Translations under genes and position numbers: made by a program | In this document: one piece after another, positions 31,470 through 42,699 of the stretch | Position numbering within the stretch: position 1 is the first letter of the stretch | Layout of the letters: each line of letters opens with the position of its first letter | Assembly (NCBI RefSeq): GCF_033978795.1 | Contig: NC_084637.1 | Span: forward strand, 120,001 to 184,000 | DNA from: Nerophis ophidion | Lineage: Eukaryota > Chordata > Actinopteri > Syngnathiformes > Syngnathidae | Length of the DNA stretch: 64,000 nt | Direction: 5' to 3' | Notes under the pieces: generated by a model | The model's input: the letters and a program-made list of their open reading frames with translations, nothing else | What the model was told of the DNA's origin: nothing | Databases searched by the model: none

Positions 31470-33014
31470 CAAACCCCTCTTCCATATGAGTTGGGAAATT
31501 GCGTTAGATGTAAATATAATCGGAATACAATGATTTGCAAATAATTTTCAACCCATATTCAGTTGAATATGCTACAAAGAAAACATTTTTGATGTTCAAA
31601 CTTATAAACATTTATTTTTCTTTGCAAATAATCATTAACTTTAGAATTTGATGCCAGCAACACGTGACAAAGAAGTTGGGAAAGATGGCAATACATACGG
31701 ATAAAGTTGAGGAATGCTCGTCAAACACTTATTTGGAACATCCCACAGGTGTGCAGGCTAATTGGGATCAGGTGGGTGCCATGATTGGGTATAAAAACAG
31801 CTTCCCAAAAAATACTCAAGTTTGCGTGAGCAAATAGTCAAACAGTTTAAGAACAACGTTTCTCAAAGTGCAATTGCAAGAAATTGAGGGATTTCAACAT
31901 CTACTGTCCATAATACCATCAAAAGGTTCAGATAATCTGGAGAAATCACTCCACGTAAGCGGCATGGCCGGAAACCAACATTGAATGACCGTGACCTTTG
32001 ATCCTTCAGACAGCACTGTACCAAAAACCGACATCAGTCTCTAAAGAATATCACCACATTGGCTCAGGAACACTTTAGAAAACCACTGTTACTAAATACA
32101 GTTCGTCGCTACATCTGTAAGTGCAAGTTAAAACTCTACTATGCAAAGCGAAAGCCATTTATCAACAACATCCAGAAACGCCGCCGGCTTCTCTGGGCCA
32201 GAGATCATCTAAGATGGACTGATGCAAAGTGGAAAAGTGGTCTGTTGTCTGACGAGTCCACATTTCAAATTGCTTTTGGAAATATTTAACATCGTGTCAT
32301 CCGGACCAAAGGGGAAGCGAACCATCCGGACTCTTATCGACACAAAGTTGAAAAGCCAGCATCTGTGATGGTATGGGGGTGTATTAGTGCCCAAAGCATG
32401 GGTAACTTATACATCTGTGAAGGCACCATTAATGATGAAAGGTACATACATGTTTTGGAATAACATATGTTGCCGTCCAAGCGCCGTCTTTTTGATGGAC
32501 GCCCCTGTTTATTTCAGCAAGACAATGCCAAGCCACATTCAGCACAGGTTACAACAGTGTGGTTTCGTAAAAAAAAAGAGTGCAGGTTCTTTCCTGGCCC
32601 TCTTGCAGTCCAGACCTGTGTCCCATCGAAAATGTGTGGTGCATTATGGAGCGTAAAATTCGACAGCGGAGACCCCGGACTGTTGAACAACTGAAGCTCT
32701 ACATAAAACAAGAATGGGAAAGAATTCCACTTTCAAAGCTTCAACAATTAGTTTCCTCAGTTCCCAAACGTTTATTGAGTGTTGTTTAAAGAAAAGGTGA
32801 TGTAACACAGTGGTGAACATGCCCTTTCCCAACTACTTTGGCACGTGTTGCAGCCATTCAAATCTAAGTTAATTATTATTTAAAAAGAAAATAAAGTTTA
32901 TGAGTTTGAATATCATATATCTTGTCTTTGTAGTGCATTCAACTGAATATGGGTTGAAAAGGATTTGCAAATCATTATATTCCATTTACATTTACATCTA
33001 ACACAATTTCCCAA
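31470..33014 (+). mobile_element. Tc1-family transposon, near full length, broken
   Basis: Starts caaacccctcttccatatg after TA. Long inverted terminal regions (about 200 bp) contain tgatttgcaaataattttc / gatttgcaaatcattat and ttcaacccatattcagttg / actgaatatgggttgaa. The right end is truncated after cacaatttccc. Same family as 7659-8588. The transposase gene in between is a pseudogene. Confidence 0.88.
31690..32788 (+). pseudogene. Tc1-family (DD34E) transposase pseudogene
   Basis: The coding region is spread over several frames with stops and frameshifts. The middle frame (32059-32289) holds RRRLLWARDHLRWTDAKWK and the first catalytic Asp in LLSDEST. Another frame holds the second Asp in LFQQDNAKPHSAQ (about 32510-32550). 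A third holds PSCSPDLCPIENVWCIMER (about 32590-32650) with the catalytic Glu, and then runs to a stop at 32787-32789 after KRLLSVV. A shift lies between the last two frames near 32570, at a run of nine A. The N-terminal paired-type DNA-binding part (31800-31990) has in-frame stops. It cannot encode an active enzyme. Confidence 0.85.
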
Positions 33015-33059
33015 AAAGTATTGCACAGTTATTGTTTTGCATCCCCTGTCATCCTAGTA

Positions 33060-33250
33060 ACCCCCCCTCCCCACCAGAGAGGATTTTTACAGTTTAATGC
33101 CGTGTGGGACAAAGGAGTTTTTTAGTCTACAGTATTAGTCCTGCACTTGGGATGAAGCAGTCTAGCCCTGAACAGGCTCCTCTGGCTACTGATAACACTA
33201 TGCAGAGGGTGACTGGCATCATCCAGGTTGCTCACTAGTTTTTCCATGAT
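33060..33250 (-). pseudogene. L2-type LINE protein tail, degenerate
   Basis: The complement of 33085-33240 reads SNLDDASHPLHSVISSQ and then SLFRARLLHPKCRTNTVD before a stop. After a frameshift it continues with residues resembling NSFVPHGIKL. This is the usual C-terminal end of another fish LINE group (L2-like, with LDDASHPLH..SFVP.AI.L). Only about 60 codons survive, and no tail repeat is seen. Confidence 0.7.
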
Positions 33251-33439
33251 ACCTGTGTTGTGAGATCATGAAAGCATTCTTGAAAAAAACGAGTCGCTTT
33301 AAAAAAATATACTGCATTTGCCAGGGCGCAAATCAATTTAAAACCTCTTCTCACTCATGCGCTTATTCAAGGCATGCGGTAAAAGTAAGCGGGCCCTAAT
33401 AGTTTTAAAACCTCTTCTCACCCCTGCGCTTACCAATGG

Positions 33440-33534
33440 CATGCAGTAAAAAATTGAGTGTAATAAAAAAAAAAAATAATAATAATAAATAAATAATTAT
33501 TCTGCGGCCGCGGCCCGGTGGTTGGGGACCACTG
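33440..33534. mobile_element. Right end of a hAT (ggtccccaac family)
   Basis: ctgcggccgcggcccggtgg and ttggggaccactg match the right end of the complete element at 34331-34784. An A/T-rich run precedes it. The left end is missing. Confidence 0.7.
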
Positions 33535-33639
33535 CTCTACAACATGTCATCGCGCCCACCTTTACACCACGCTATCTGCGTGCCAGCCGGATGCATGCAT
33601 TTCGCAGCTTCTCATACAAGATTTCAATGCATACTTGGT

Positions 33640-34090
33640 CAACAACCATACCTTTTTCCACTGATGGTTGTGATATAAACAACTTTAACACTCTTACTAA
33701 TATGCGCCACACTCTGTGAACCCACACCAAACAAGAATAACAAACACATTTCAGGAAAACATCGGCTCTGTAGCACATTATAAACGCAACGAAAGAATTA
33801 CCCGGAATTATATTATACACGCGCCCCTAATCCTGCCCACCTCACCCGACACACGGAGGAGGGGGGGGTTGGTGCTATCGGGGTGTAGAATATAGCCAAA
33901 AGTCATGGATGCATGGCATTCTGGGTAATTATTATGTTGCGTTTATATTGTGTTACAGAGCCGATGTTCTCCCGAAATGTGTTTGTTATTCTTGTCTGGT
34001 GTGGGTTCACAGAGTGTGGCGCATATTAGTAAGAGTGTTAAAGTTGTTTATATCACAACCATCAGTCTGACCTTTATGGTGGCTGTGGAA
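33640..34090. repeat. Inverted repeat, arms about 165 bp, derived from a hAT
   Basis: 33645-33810 and 33920-34085 are reverse complements (aactttaacactcttactaa versus ttagtaagagtgttaaagtt). They are separated by about 110 bp with a gggggggttggtgctatcgg segment. Both arms derive from the interior of the gtgtcaaactc hAT family. Confidence 0.85.
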
Positions 34091-34330
34091 CAAGACCCCT
34101 GGTTTACACATAGTAAAAGTAAAACAAAAAACTCCCCTGCCATTTTGAAAATGACAGGGGAAGCTTCCCTCGTGACGTCACGAATTTGACCCGGCGGTAA
34201 AAGTAAGCACGCGTTAATAAATTTGGGGAGCGAGTTTGACCCGGCAGTAGTTCGAGGCAGGCGCATATTACACTCCCGGCGGCTATTCAAGGAAATACGG
34301 TATATTTAATGCCGCGCTCGTCTTTTAAAC

Positions 34331-34784
34331 CAGTGGTCCCCAACCTTTTTGTATCCGCGGACCGGTCAACGCTTAATAATTTGTCTCGCAGACCGTTAGG
34401 AGGGGGTGCACTAATTGTAAGTGTATAGAGTTTTTTATGTTGATTTAATTTAAAAATAATAATAATAATAATAAATAAAATATATATATATTTTTTTTAA
34501 ATGAAGTGAATTATATTTATACAGCGCTTTTCTCTAGTGACTCAAAGCGCTTTACATAGTGAAACCCAATATCTAAGTTACATTTAAACCAGTGTGGGTG
34601 GCACCGGTAGCAGGTGGGTAAAGTGTCTTGCCCAAGGACACAGCGGCAGTGACTAGAATGGCGGAAGAGGGAATCAAACCTGCAACCCTCAAGTTGCTGG
34701 CACGGCCACTCTACCAACCGAGCTAATGAATAAAAAATTCTTCTGCGGCCCGGTACCAATCGGGCCACGGCCCGGGGACCACTG
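34331..34784. mobile_element. hAT element (ggtccccaac family) with nested SINE
   Basis: Ends cagtggtccccaacct and cggggaccactg, perfect duplication ttttaaac (34323-34330 and 34785-34792). A reverse tRNA-like SINE occupies 34500-34725. Without it the element is only about 230 bp. Confidence 0.93.
34500..34725 (-). mobile_element. tRNA-like SINE nested in hAT
   Basis: aaatgaagtgaattatattt to aaccgagctaat, with the complement of the B-box (gaatcaaacctgcaac). Nearly full length. Confidence 0.88.
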
Positions 34785-34792
34785 TTTTAAAC

Positions 34793-35521
34793 GGCTCTTT
34801 GACAGGAATGGCTCTTCAAAATCCGTCTCAATTCAAAGAGCCATTAACCCCGTCTCTAAAATTAAGTAGCTTGCATACGAGCACAAAATAAAAATGACTT
34901 ATATCACATGTGCAGTAGTTTGTCTGCGTTTTCAATGGAAAACGTAACGAAAACATTGTCATGTTGGCGAATTGTTGCTGATGTAGTGATGTAATAACGT
35001 GTGTGTGTGTGTGTGTGTGTGTGTTTAAAGCTCCATGATACATGTCTCAAGTGTTGTTTTCCTTCCTCTGCTATGGGGCCAACCAAAACTACTTTTGGAA
35101 ACCTATCCATCTTGTGTGTATGTGTGTGTGTGTGTGTGCCTGTGTGAGTGTGTGTGTGTGCAAGACATCCACAGGTCCAGTACTTTATCGGTCCTGGGCT
35201 ATCTTAGTGATTTACGAAACGGCACATTGAGCAAGAGAGAGGGAAGACAAGGCACGCCATCGATCGACAGACCCGGAGCACACGGGTGGGAATTGTGTGT
35301 GCGCTTTTCCGCGTGTGTCAAACAGAATATTGCAAACTTGGCTTGTGTTGCTCAGACCGTGTTCTAATTGTCACACTGGAAAACAGATGGCAGAAATTGT
35401 AGAGTTCCTTTTGGTTCCCACCGGAGCCAAGGACACACAAATGCAAACACACAGGTTGACATACATGATATATTACACGCCATTGCCACTACTTATTGCA
35501 TCGGTCCCTTGTGTTTGAGAG
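34793..35521. other. Low-repeat region with two (GT)n tracts
   Basis: (GT)n at about 34999-35024 and 35116-35160. The rest shows no recurring phrase. The longest frame (35035-35367, 110 codons) runs through a GT tract and has no domain. Confidence 0.35.
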
Positions 35522-36272
35522 CACTATATTGCCAAAAGTAGTTGGCCACCCATCAAAATGATGAGAATCAGGTGTCCAAATCACTTGTCCCGGTGTATAA
35601 AATCAAGCACTTAGGCATGGAGACTGTTTCTACAAACATTAGTGAAATAATGGACCGCCCTCGGTGATTTCCAGCGTGGAACCGTCATAGGATGCCACCA
35701 GTGCAACAAATCCAGTTGTGAAATTTCCTCGCTCTAAAATATTCGAAAGTCAACTTTATTAAAAGAAAAGTGAATAATTTGGGAACAACAGCAACCAAGC
35801 CAGCAAGTGTTAGGCCATGTCAACTGACAGAAAGGATGCTGAAACTCATAGTGCAAAGACTTTCTGCACAGAGCGCCGAACATCATGTGACCTTCCAATT
35901 AGCCCACGTGCAGTACGCAGAGAGTTCCATGGAATGGGTTTCCATGGCCGGGCAGCTGCATCAAAGCCATACGTCACCATGCAGTGATGTAAAGCACGTC
36001 GCCACTGGACTCTAGAACAGTAGTTCTTAACCTTGTTGGAGGTTCAGAACCCCACCAGTTTTATACGCTCAATCACCGAACCCTTCTTTTGTGAAAAATG
36101 TTTTATTTTATTTTTCAAATTCAAGACAAAGTTATGTTTTTTTTTCCTGGTGTACAAAATGAACCGTGCATGAACTAACGAAAAAATTACACACCTGCAA
36201 ATCAATGTGACTTCTGATGTTGCCGTATCCATGATACGCCGATATGGAGAAGTTTTATTTACATGATGAGTC

Positions 36273-37478
36273 TATACTTGCCGACCCTGCCGATTTTTCC
36301 GGGAGAATCCCGAATTTCAGTGCGAACCATTCTCCTTTAGCGTCCTCTACATCCTGTCTTCACGCCCGCTTTTCCTCCACGCAAACAGTGTCGGCGCATT
36401 CACATCATTTATGTGGCTTTTACACACACATAAGTGAATGCAAAGCATACTTGGTCAACAGCCATACAGGTCACACTGGGGGTGGCCGTATGAACAACTT
36501 TAACACTGTTACAAATATGTGAACCCGCACCAAACAAGAATGACAAACACATTTCGGGAGAACATCCGCACCGTAACACAACATAAACACAACAGAACAA
36601 ATACTCAGAATCCCTTGCAGCACTAACTCTTCCGGGACGCTACAATATACACCCCCGCTACCAACAAAACTCGATTTTGCATGTCACTATAAAGTTATAT
36701 AAGCCTTGCTTGTTTAATATTCAATGCAAAACTTGTTTGGGTCCCTATTAAAAGGTTAAGTTGTTCAACTTTGTCCCGCGGCTTTGTTCAGTTTCGAATT
36801 TTGGCCCATTCTGTATTTGAGTTTGACACCCCTGGTCTAATATAACACAAAGTTAAGATGTTGACATTCTGTTGAGATACCTTAGCACAGGGGTAGGGAA
36901 CCTATGGCTCTAGAGCCAGATGTGGCTCTTTTGATGACTGCATCTGGCTCTCTGATAAATCTGAACTGACGTTGCTTTACACGATAAGTAATGAATAATT
37001 CCACTTGTAATCACAGTGTTAAAAATAATGTTCAAAATATAAAACCTTCTCATGCATTTTTAATCCATCCATCCATTTACTACCGCGTCCTCTACAACCT
37101 GTCTTCACGTCCGCTTTTCCTCCACGCAAACAGTGTGTCGGCGCATTCACATCATTTATGTGGCTTTTACACACACATAAGTGAATGCAATGCATACTTG
37201 GTCAACAGCCATACAGGTCACACTGAGGGTGGCCAGCCATATAAACAACTTTAACACTGTTACAAATATGTGAACCCACACCAAACAAGAATGACAAACA
37301 CATTTCGGGAGAAAATCCTCATCGTAACACAACAGAACGAATACCCGGAAACCCTTGCAGCACTAACTCTTCCGGGATCTACAATATACACCCCTGCTAC
37401 CACCTAACACTGCCCACCTCAACCAGCCCCCCCCACCCCCATCTCCCGAATTCGGAGGTCTCAAGGTTGGCAAGTATG
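36273..37478. mobile_element. hAT element (atacttgcc ends), composite
   Basis: Ends tatacttgccgaccctgcc and ggttggcaagtatg with the near-perfect duplication gatgagtc/gatgagcc (36265-36272 and 37479-37486). Inside, at about 36640-37090, there is the right end of a gtgtcaaactc hAT (to 36831) and the left part of a gggaacct hAT (36892-37086, without a right end). Then the host phrase gtcctctacaacctgtcttc is repeated from 36340. The locus thus has an internal partial duplication. Confidence 0.7.
36892..37086 (+). mobile_element. Left part of a hAT (gggaacct family)
   Basis: caggggtagggaacctatgg, tggctcttttgatgactgc and taagtaatgaataattcc match 18371 onward. It stops after ccatccatttactaccgc, with no right terminal repeat. 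Confidence 0.8.
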
Positions 37479-37568
37479 GATGAGCCCGGTGTGATTTGAA
37501 CCCCTGAGGCCGACTCACCGAACCCTTAGGGTTCGATCGAACCCTGGTTAAGAACCTCTGCTCTAGAA

Positions 37569-38210
37569 CTGCTCTTAACCTTTTTGGAGGTACCGAACCC
37601 CACCAGTTTCATATGCGCATTCACCGAACCCTCCTTTTTTTTTACAAATTCAAGACAAAGTTATATGTTTTTGGTAACACTTTAGTATGGGGAACATGTT
37701 CTAAGTAACAGAGACTTAATTTAGAGTTTTTTGGACACTAAGGGAACATATTCTAAGTAACAAAGACTTCATTTTGAGTTATTTGGTTAGGTTTCGGGTT
37801 AGGCCCAGGGTTGGAGGGTTAGGGTTGTAATAAGCCCATGCTGAATTAGGCATTAATAAGTACTTAGTAATGACTAGTATGAGCCGATATGTTACTAATT
37901 TGCATGTTAATAAGCAACTAATTAATGGTGAATATGTTCCCCATGCTAAAGTGCTATGTTTTGTTTTACTAGTGCACAAAATGAACGGTGCATGAACATC
38001 ACCTTGTTCAACCAACAAAACCAACACAGTGCATAAACTCACAACAAATTACACACCTGCAAATCAGTCTGACTTTTGCTGTTGCCGTATCCGTACTACG
38101 CCGATTGGGAGAAGTTTTTATACACACGATGAGTCGGGTGTGTTTCGACCTCCCTGAGCCTGACTCACCGCACCCCTAGGGTTCGGTCAAACCCAGGTTA
38201 AGAACCACTG
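37569..38210. mobile_element. hAT element (gttcttaacc family), second of the pair
   Basis: Starts ctgctcttaacctttttgg and ends ggttaagaaccactg, flanked by ctctagaa at 37561-37568 and 38211-38218. The first repeat is shared with the preceding element. Another DNA element (37673-37956) is inserted in it. Confidence 0.92.
37673..37956. mobile_element. Small DNA element (ggtaacactttag ends)
   Basis: Ends ggtaacactttagtatgggg and ccccatgctaaagtgcta are inverted copies. The flanks tgttttt and tgttttg suggest a target duplication. The interior has telomere-like ggttagggttg phrases. About 284 bp, noncoding. Confidence 0.75.
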
Positions 38211-38778
38211 CTCTAGAACAATGGAGTGATGAATCACGCTTTTCCATCTGGGAATCTGATGGACGAGTGCAGATTTGGAGGTTGCAAAACTGTACATTTC
38301 GGACTGCATTGTGCCGAGTGTGAAATTTGATGGAGGAGGAATCATGGTGTGGGGTTGTTTTTCAATAGTTGGCTTGGCTTCTTAGTTCCAGTGAAAGGAA
38401 CTTTGAATGCTCCAGGATACCAAAACATTTTAGTCAATTCCATGCTCCCAACCTTATGGGAACAATTTGGAGCAAGCCCCTTTGTCTTCCAACATGACTG
38501 TGCACCAGTGCACAAAGCAAGGTCCATAAAGACATGGATGACCGAGTCTGGTGTTAATGAACTTGACTGGCCTGCACAGAGTCCTGACCTGAACCCGATA
38601 GAACACATTTTGGATGAATTAGAACACACTCTGCAACTTGTGAACAGCCTTCCCAGAACAGTTGAAGCTGCTATAGCTGCGACATCATATTGAACCCTGT
38701 GGGTTAGGAATGGGATGGCACTTCAAGTTCATATGTGAGTCAAGGCAGGTGGCCAAATACTTTTGGCAATATAGTGTA

Positions 38779-39638
38779 TATGTAGAAAAAAAGCTTCCGC
38801 TGAGGAACGTAACAACCATTGACTAGCATAACCAGCAACATTGACGTCAACAAGATTTTCTGTATGGATGCTGGCAGCCTTTAGTTTCCAAAGTGTTTCA
38901 TTTAAAGCCAAATAAAATCCCTCCTACATCAGCGATTTGACAGCTTATCGCGTCGTCGTCGCCGCGGGCTATCGCACCTGTTTGTGTGTGTGTGTGTGTG
39001 TGTGTGTTTGTGTGTGTGGGCCTGTTTGTTAGTAATGTGGCTGAGGAGCTCTTTAAGCCGCCCCACTTCCCGCCACGTTCATGGCGGCATTCGTCACTCT
39101 GAGAGTAAAGCATGTGTGGCGTGGACGATTACACAAAGATGACGCGGTGACGCCTCGGTTTCCCAAAACAACCTTTTTAAAAAAAGATTATGAATAGAAA
39201 TATGAGTCACCGGAAACCGTTCCTAGTAATGTGAAAACAAGGACTATATAAATATCTATATCTGTACATAGTGATTTGTATAACTAGTTTTTTATATTTT
39301 TATTTATTTTTTTATTAAATCAACATAAAAAACACAAGATACACTTGCAGTTAGTGCACAAACCCAAAAACCCTCCCTCCACCCCTATTTGCACTCATTC
39401 ACACAGTTTTTTTTCCTTCTGTTATTAATATTCTGGTTCCTACACTATATGTCAATGCAGTGTGTGCTGTTGGTCCACTAATAGTACGAACCTTTAACAG
39501 TTAATTTTACTAATTTTTATTAATTTCACATTTTTATGTAACTGTTTATTTTATTTTACTTTCTTTTTTGTTCAGATTTTTTTTTTTTTTTTTTTTGCAA
39601 ATATTTTATTACATTTTACAGTTAAAATGACTTCAAAC
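38779..39638. other. Low-repeat stretch, no gene
   Basis: 38780-39170 is GC-richer, includes a (GT)n tract (about 38984-39018) and has no recurring phrase. 39290-39600 is AT-rich with long T runs. No convincing frame. Confidence 0.35.
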
Positions 39639-39958
39639 CATGGGTGTCAAACTCTGGCCCGCCGTGTAATTCAATTTGGCCCTTGAGGCAATATCAAATT
39701 AACATTACAGCTGGCCCGCCGTTATTACACAGCAGCGGTGTAATTTCTCACACTTGCCAATCCTGCCCAAGTTCTGTGCCCCTCCCGAAAATCTCCCGGG
39801 GCAAGCATTCTCCCGATTTTTACCCGGACAACAATATTGAAGGCCTTTAACATTTTCTACAACCTGTCGTCACGTCCGCATTTCCTCCATACAGTGTGCA
39901 GGCCCACTCGCATAATATATGCGGCTATTACACACATAAGTGAATGCAAGGCATACTT

Positions 39959-41036
39959 CAATCAATCAATCAATGTTCATTTATATAGCTCTAAATCACA
40001 AGTGTCTCAAAGGACTGTACAAACCATTACGACTACGACATCCTCGGAAGAACCCACATAAGCGCAAGGAAAACTCACACCCAGTGGGCAGGGAGAATTC
40101 ACACCCAGTGGGACGCCAGTGACAATGCTGACTATGAGAAACCTTGGAGAGGACCTCAAATGTCCCCTCTAGGGGACCGAAAGCAATGGATGTCGAGCGG
40201 GTCTAACATGATACTGTGAAAGTTCAATCCATAGTGGCTCCAACACAGCCACAAGAGTTCAGTTCAAAGCGGATCCATGACAGCAGCGAGAGTCCCGTCC
40301 ACAGGAAACCATCCCAAGCGTAGGCGGATCAGCAGCATAGAGATGTCCCCAACCGATACACAGGCGAGTGGTCCATCCTGGGATCTCGACTCTGGACAGC
40401 CAGTACTTCATCCATGGTCATCGGACCGGACCCCCTCCACAAGGGAGGGGGGGACATAGGAGAAAAAGAAAAGAAGCTGCAGATTAAGTGGTCTAAAAAG
40501 GTCTATTTAAATGCTAGAGTATACAAATTAGTTTTAAGGTGAGACTTAAATGCTTCTACTGAGGTAGCATCTCGAACTGTTACCGGGAGGGCATTCCAGA
40601 GTACTGGAGCCCGAACGGAAAACGCTCTATAGCCCGCAGACTTTTTTTGGGCTTTAGGAATCACTAATAAGCCAGAGTCTTTTGAACGCAGATTTCTTCC
40701 CGGGACATATGGTACAATACAATCGGCAAGATAGGATGGAGCTAGACCGTGTAGTATTTTATACGTAAGTAGTAAAACCTTAAAGTCACCTCTTAAGTGC
40801 ACAGGAAGCCAATACAGGCGTAATATGATCAAACTTTCTTGTTCTTGTCAAAAGTCTAACAGCCACGTTTTGTACCAACTGTAATCTTTTAATGCTAGAC
40901 ATGGGGAGACCCGAAAATAATACGTTACAGTAATCGAGACGAGATGTAACAAACGCATGGATAATGATCTCGGCGTCTTTAGTTGACAAAAAGGAGCGAA
41001 TTTTAGCGATATTAGGGATATGAAAGAAGGCATACT
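39959..41036 (-). mobile_element. 5'-truncated CR1/L2-group LINE, 1078 bp
   Basis: Flanked by a perfect 11-bp duplication aaggcatactt (39948-39958 and 41037-41047). The order on the minus strand is coding part, 3' UTR, then the (TGAT)n tail. It is the longest copy of this family in the window. The variable-length duplication and 5' truncation are the standard outcome of target-primed reverse transcription. Confidence 0.92.
40503..41035 (-). pseudogene. LINE reverse-transcriptase protein, C-terminal ~180 codons
   Basis: Two overlapping frames on the minus strand. The first (from 41043 down to 40786) has SRLDYCNVLFSGLP and LQLVQNVAVRLLTRTRKFDH, the region after the polymerase core. The second (40832 to 40503) has DFKVLLLTYKILHGLAPSYL, AFSVRAPVLWNALPVTVRD and the terminal HLKTNLYTLAFK. 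One frameshift near 40800-40830 separates them. The catalytic reverse-transcriptase motifs are not included. Confidence 0.88.
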
Positions 41037-41654
41037 TGGTCAACAGCCATACAGGTCACACTGAGGGTGGCCGTATAAACAAGTTAAACACTGTTAAAAA
41101 TATGCACAACACTGTGAACTCACACCAAACAAGAATGACAAACACATTTCGGGAGAACATCTGCACTGTAACATAACATAAACACAAAAGAACAATTACC
41201 CAGAACCCCTTGCAGCACTACAATATATTTTGATATTTACCTCAGAAGGCTGCAAATAGAAAAGAGGCATTACATTTGTATTTGTATTTGATGTGCCATT
41301 GATATTTTTTAATTATTATTATTATTTGAAACTCGATTTTGCATGTCACTATAAAGATATATAAGCCTTGCATGTTTAATGTTCAATGCAAAACTTGTTT
41401 GGGTCCCTATTAAAAGGTTAATTTGTTCAACCTCGGCCCGCGGCTTTGTTCAGTTTTAAATTTTGGCCCACTCTGTATTTGAGTTTGACACCCCTGCATT
41501 AAACAGTCATATGTTGCTCACACAAACCCTTCATACAGGCACACCCACTCATACACACTCTTATACACACTTGATGAGTGAGGTGCACTTGAACTTTGAA
41601 CAACTCAAGGTTTACAGTGTAGATATTATTAGAAAACATACCCACATAATTTGT

Positions 41655-41663
41655 ATATATATA

Positions 41664-41705
<42 letters not shown>

Positions 41706-41720
41706 TATATATATACATAC
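41655..41720. repeat. (TA)n microsatellite
   Basis: About 65 bp of TA repeats with a few interruptions; the Tyr/Ile-rich frames over it are artefacts. Confidence 0.95.
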
Positions 41721-42404
41721 ATCCTGCTGCGGCTCATGGTCAGCAGGCTACCCAGACCATAGCAAAATGGAAGAATATTTCTCGGCATCAAAGATCCTCA
41801 GGAAGTGATCACAAGATCCCTTCCCCGAGGGCCTGTCCACCGTTCAAACTTAAAAAAGAAGAAAAAAAAAATAAGTAAAAAATTACAGGGCTTGATCAAT
41901 ACAAAACAATAATCACTAAAAAAAAAAAAAAAAAGCAAGTAAACCATGACAAAACCATATCAAAAGTGACACAAAAAATAAATTTTAGTGTAGAATCAAT
42001 AAAAAAAATAAAAATTTGAATACAACTACAAAAAAGATGGCATTTATTATAAATAAAAGACATTATCTTCATCAGACCAGGTTGTCGATGACATTAAATT
42101 TTTTTTTTCTTTTTTTTTTTCTTCTTTGTCATGAAAAAGGGATGTTTTTTGTCATGAAAAAGGGAGGTTTTTGTGGTTGGTGCACTAATTGTAAGTGTAT
42201 ATTGTGTTTTTTATGTTGATTTAATAAAAAAAAATAAGAATAAAAACTATATATATATATATATATATTTTTTTTTTTCTTCTTTGTCATGAAAAAGGGA
42301 CGTTTTTTGTCATGAAAAGGGGAGGTTTTCGTGGTTGGTGCACTAATTGTAAGTGTGTATTGCGTTTTTTATGTTGATTTAATAAAAAAAATAAGAATAA
42401 AAAC

Positions 42405-42449
<45 letters not shown>

Positions 42450-42699
42450 CTTCTTTGTCATGAAAAAGGGACGTTTTTTGTCATGAAAAAGGGAGGTTTT
42501 CGTGGTTGGTGCACTAATTGTAAGTGTATATTGTGTTTTTTATGTTGATTTAATTAAAAAAAATAAGAATAAAAACTATATGTATATATATTTTTTTTTT
42601 CTTCTTTGTCATGAAAAAGGGACATTTTTTGTCATGAAAAAGGGAGGTTTTTGTGGTTGGTGCACTAATTGTAAGTGTATAATGTTTATGTTGATTTAA

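Larger units (their letters stand above)
36018..37560. mobile_element. hAT element (gttcttaacc family), first of an adjacent pair
   Basis: Ends cagtagttcttaacct and ggttaagaacctctg, flanked by ctctagaa at 36010-36017 and 37561-37568. Interior phrases accgaaccccaccagttt and tgcaaatcaatgtgacttc recur in the second copy. It contains another hAT (36273-37478). Confidence 0.92.
35770..38692 (+). pseudogene. Tc1-family transposase pseudogene, interrupted
   Basis: The N-terminal part (about 35770-36009) keeps LTERMLKLIVQRLSAQSAEH, the helix-turn-helix region, with frameshifts. The coding sequence breaks at ctggactctagaa, where two hATs sit, and resumes at 38219 with caatggagtgatgaatcacg. The C-terminal part (38349-38692) has VFQHDCAPVHKAR (catalytic Asp), then DWPAQSPDLNPIEHI. 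The Asp-Glu spacing is 34 residues as in Tc1 (DD34E). It continues to a stop at 38690-38692. In the region around 38300-38350 the frame is shifted. Confidence 0.85.
35522..38776 (+). mobile_element. Tc1 transposon split by two adjacent hATs
   Basis: Ends cactatattgccaaaagtag and cttttggcaatatagtg are inverted copies, with TA on the right (38777-38778); the left flank is AG. The Tc1 sequence is about 1.06 kb once the hATs at 36018-37560 and 37569-38210 are left out. It carries a transposase pseudogene. Confidence 0.9.
39639..41496 (-). mobile_element. hAT element (gtgtcaaactc family) with nested LINE
   Basis: Ends catgggtgtcaaactctgg and gagtttgacacccctg; flanks cttcaaac and cattaaac agree in 6 of 8 positions. 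A LINE of 1078 bp occupies 39959-41036. The rest matches the complement of 62718-63546. Confidence 0.88.
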
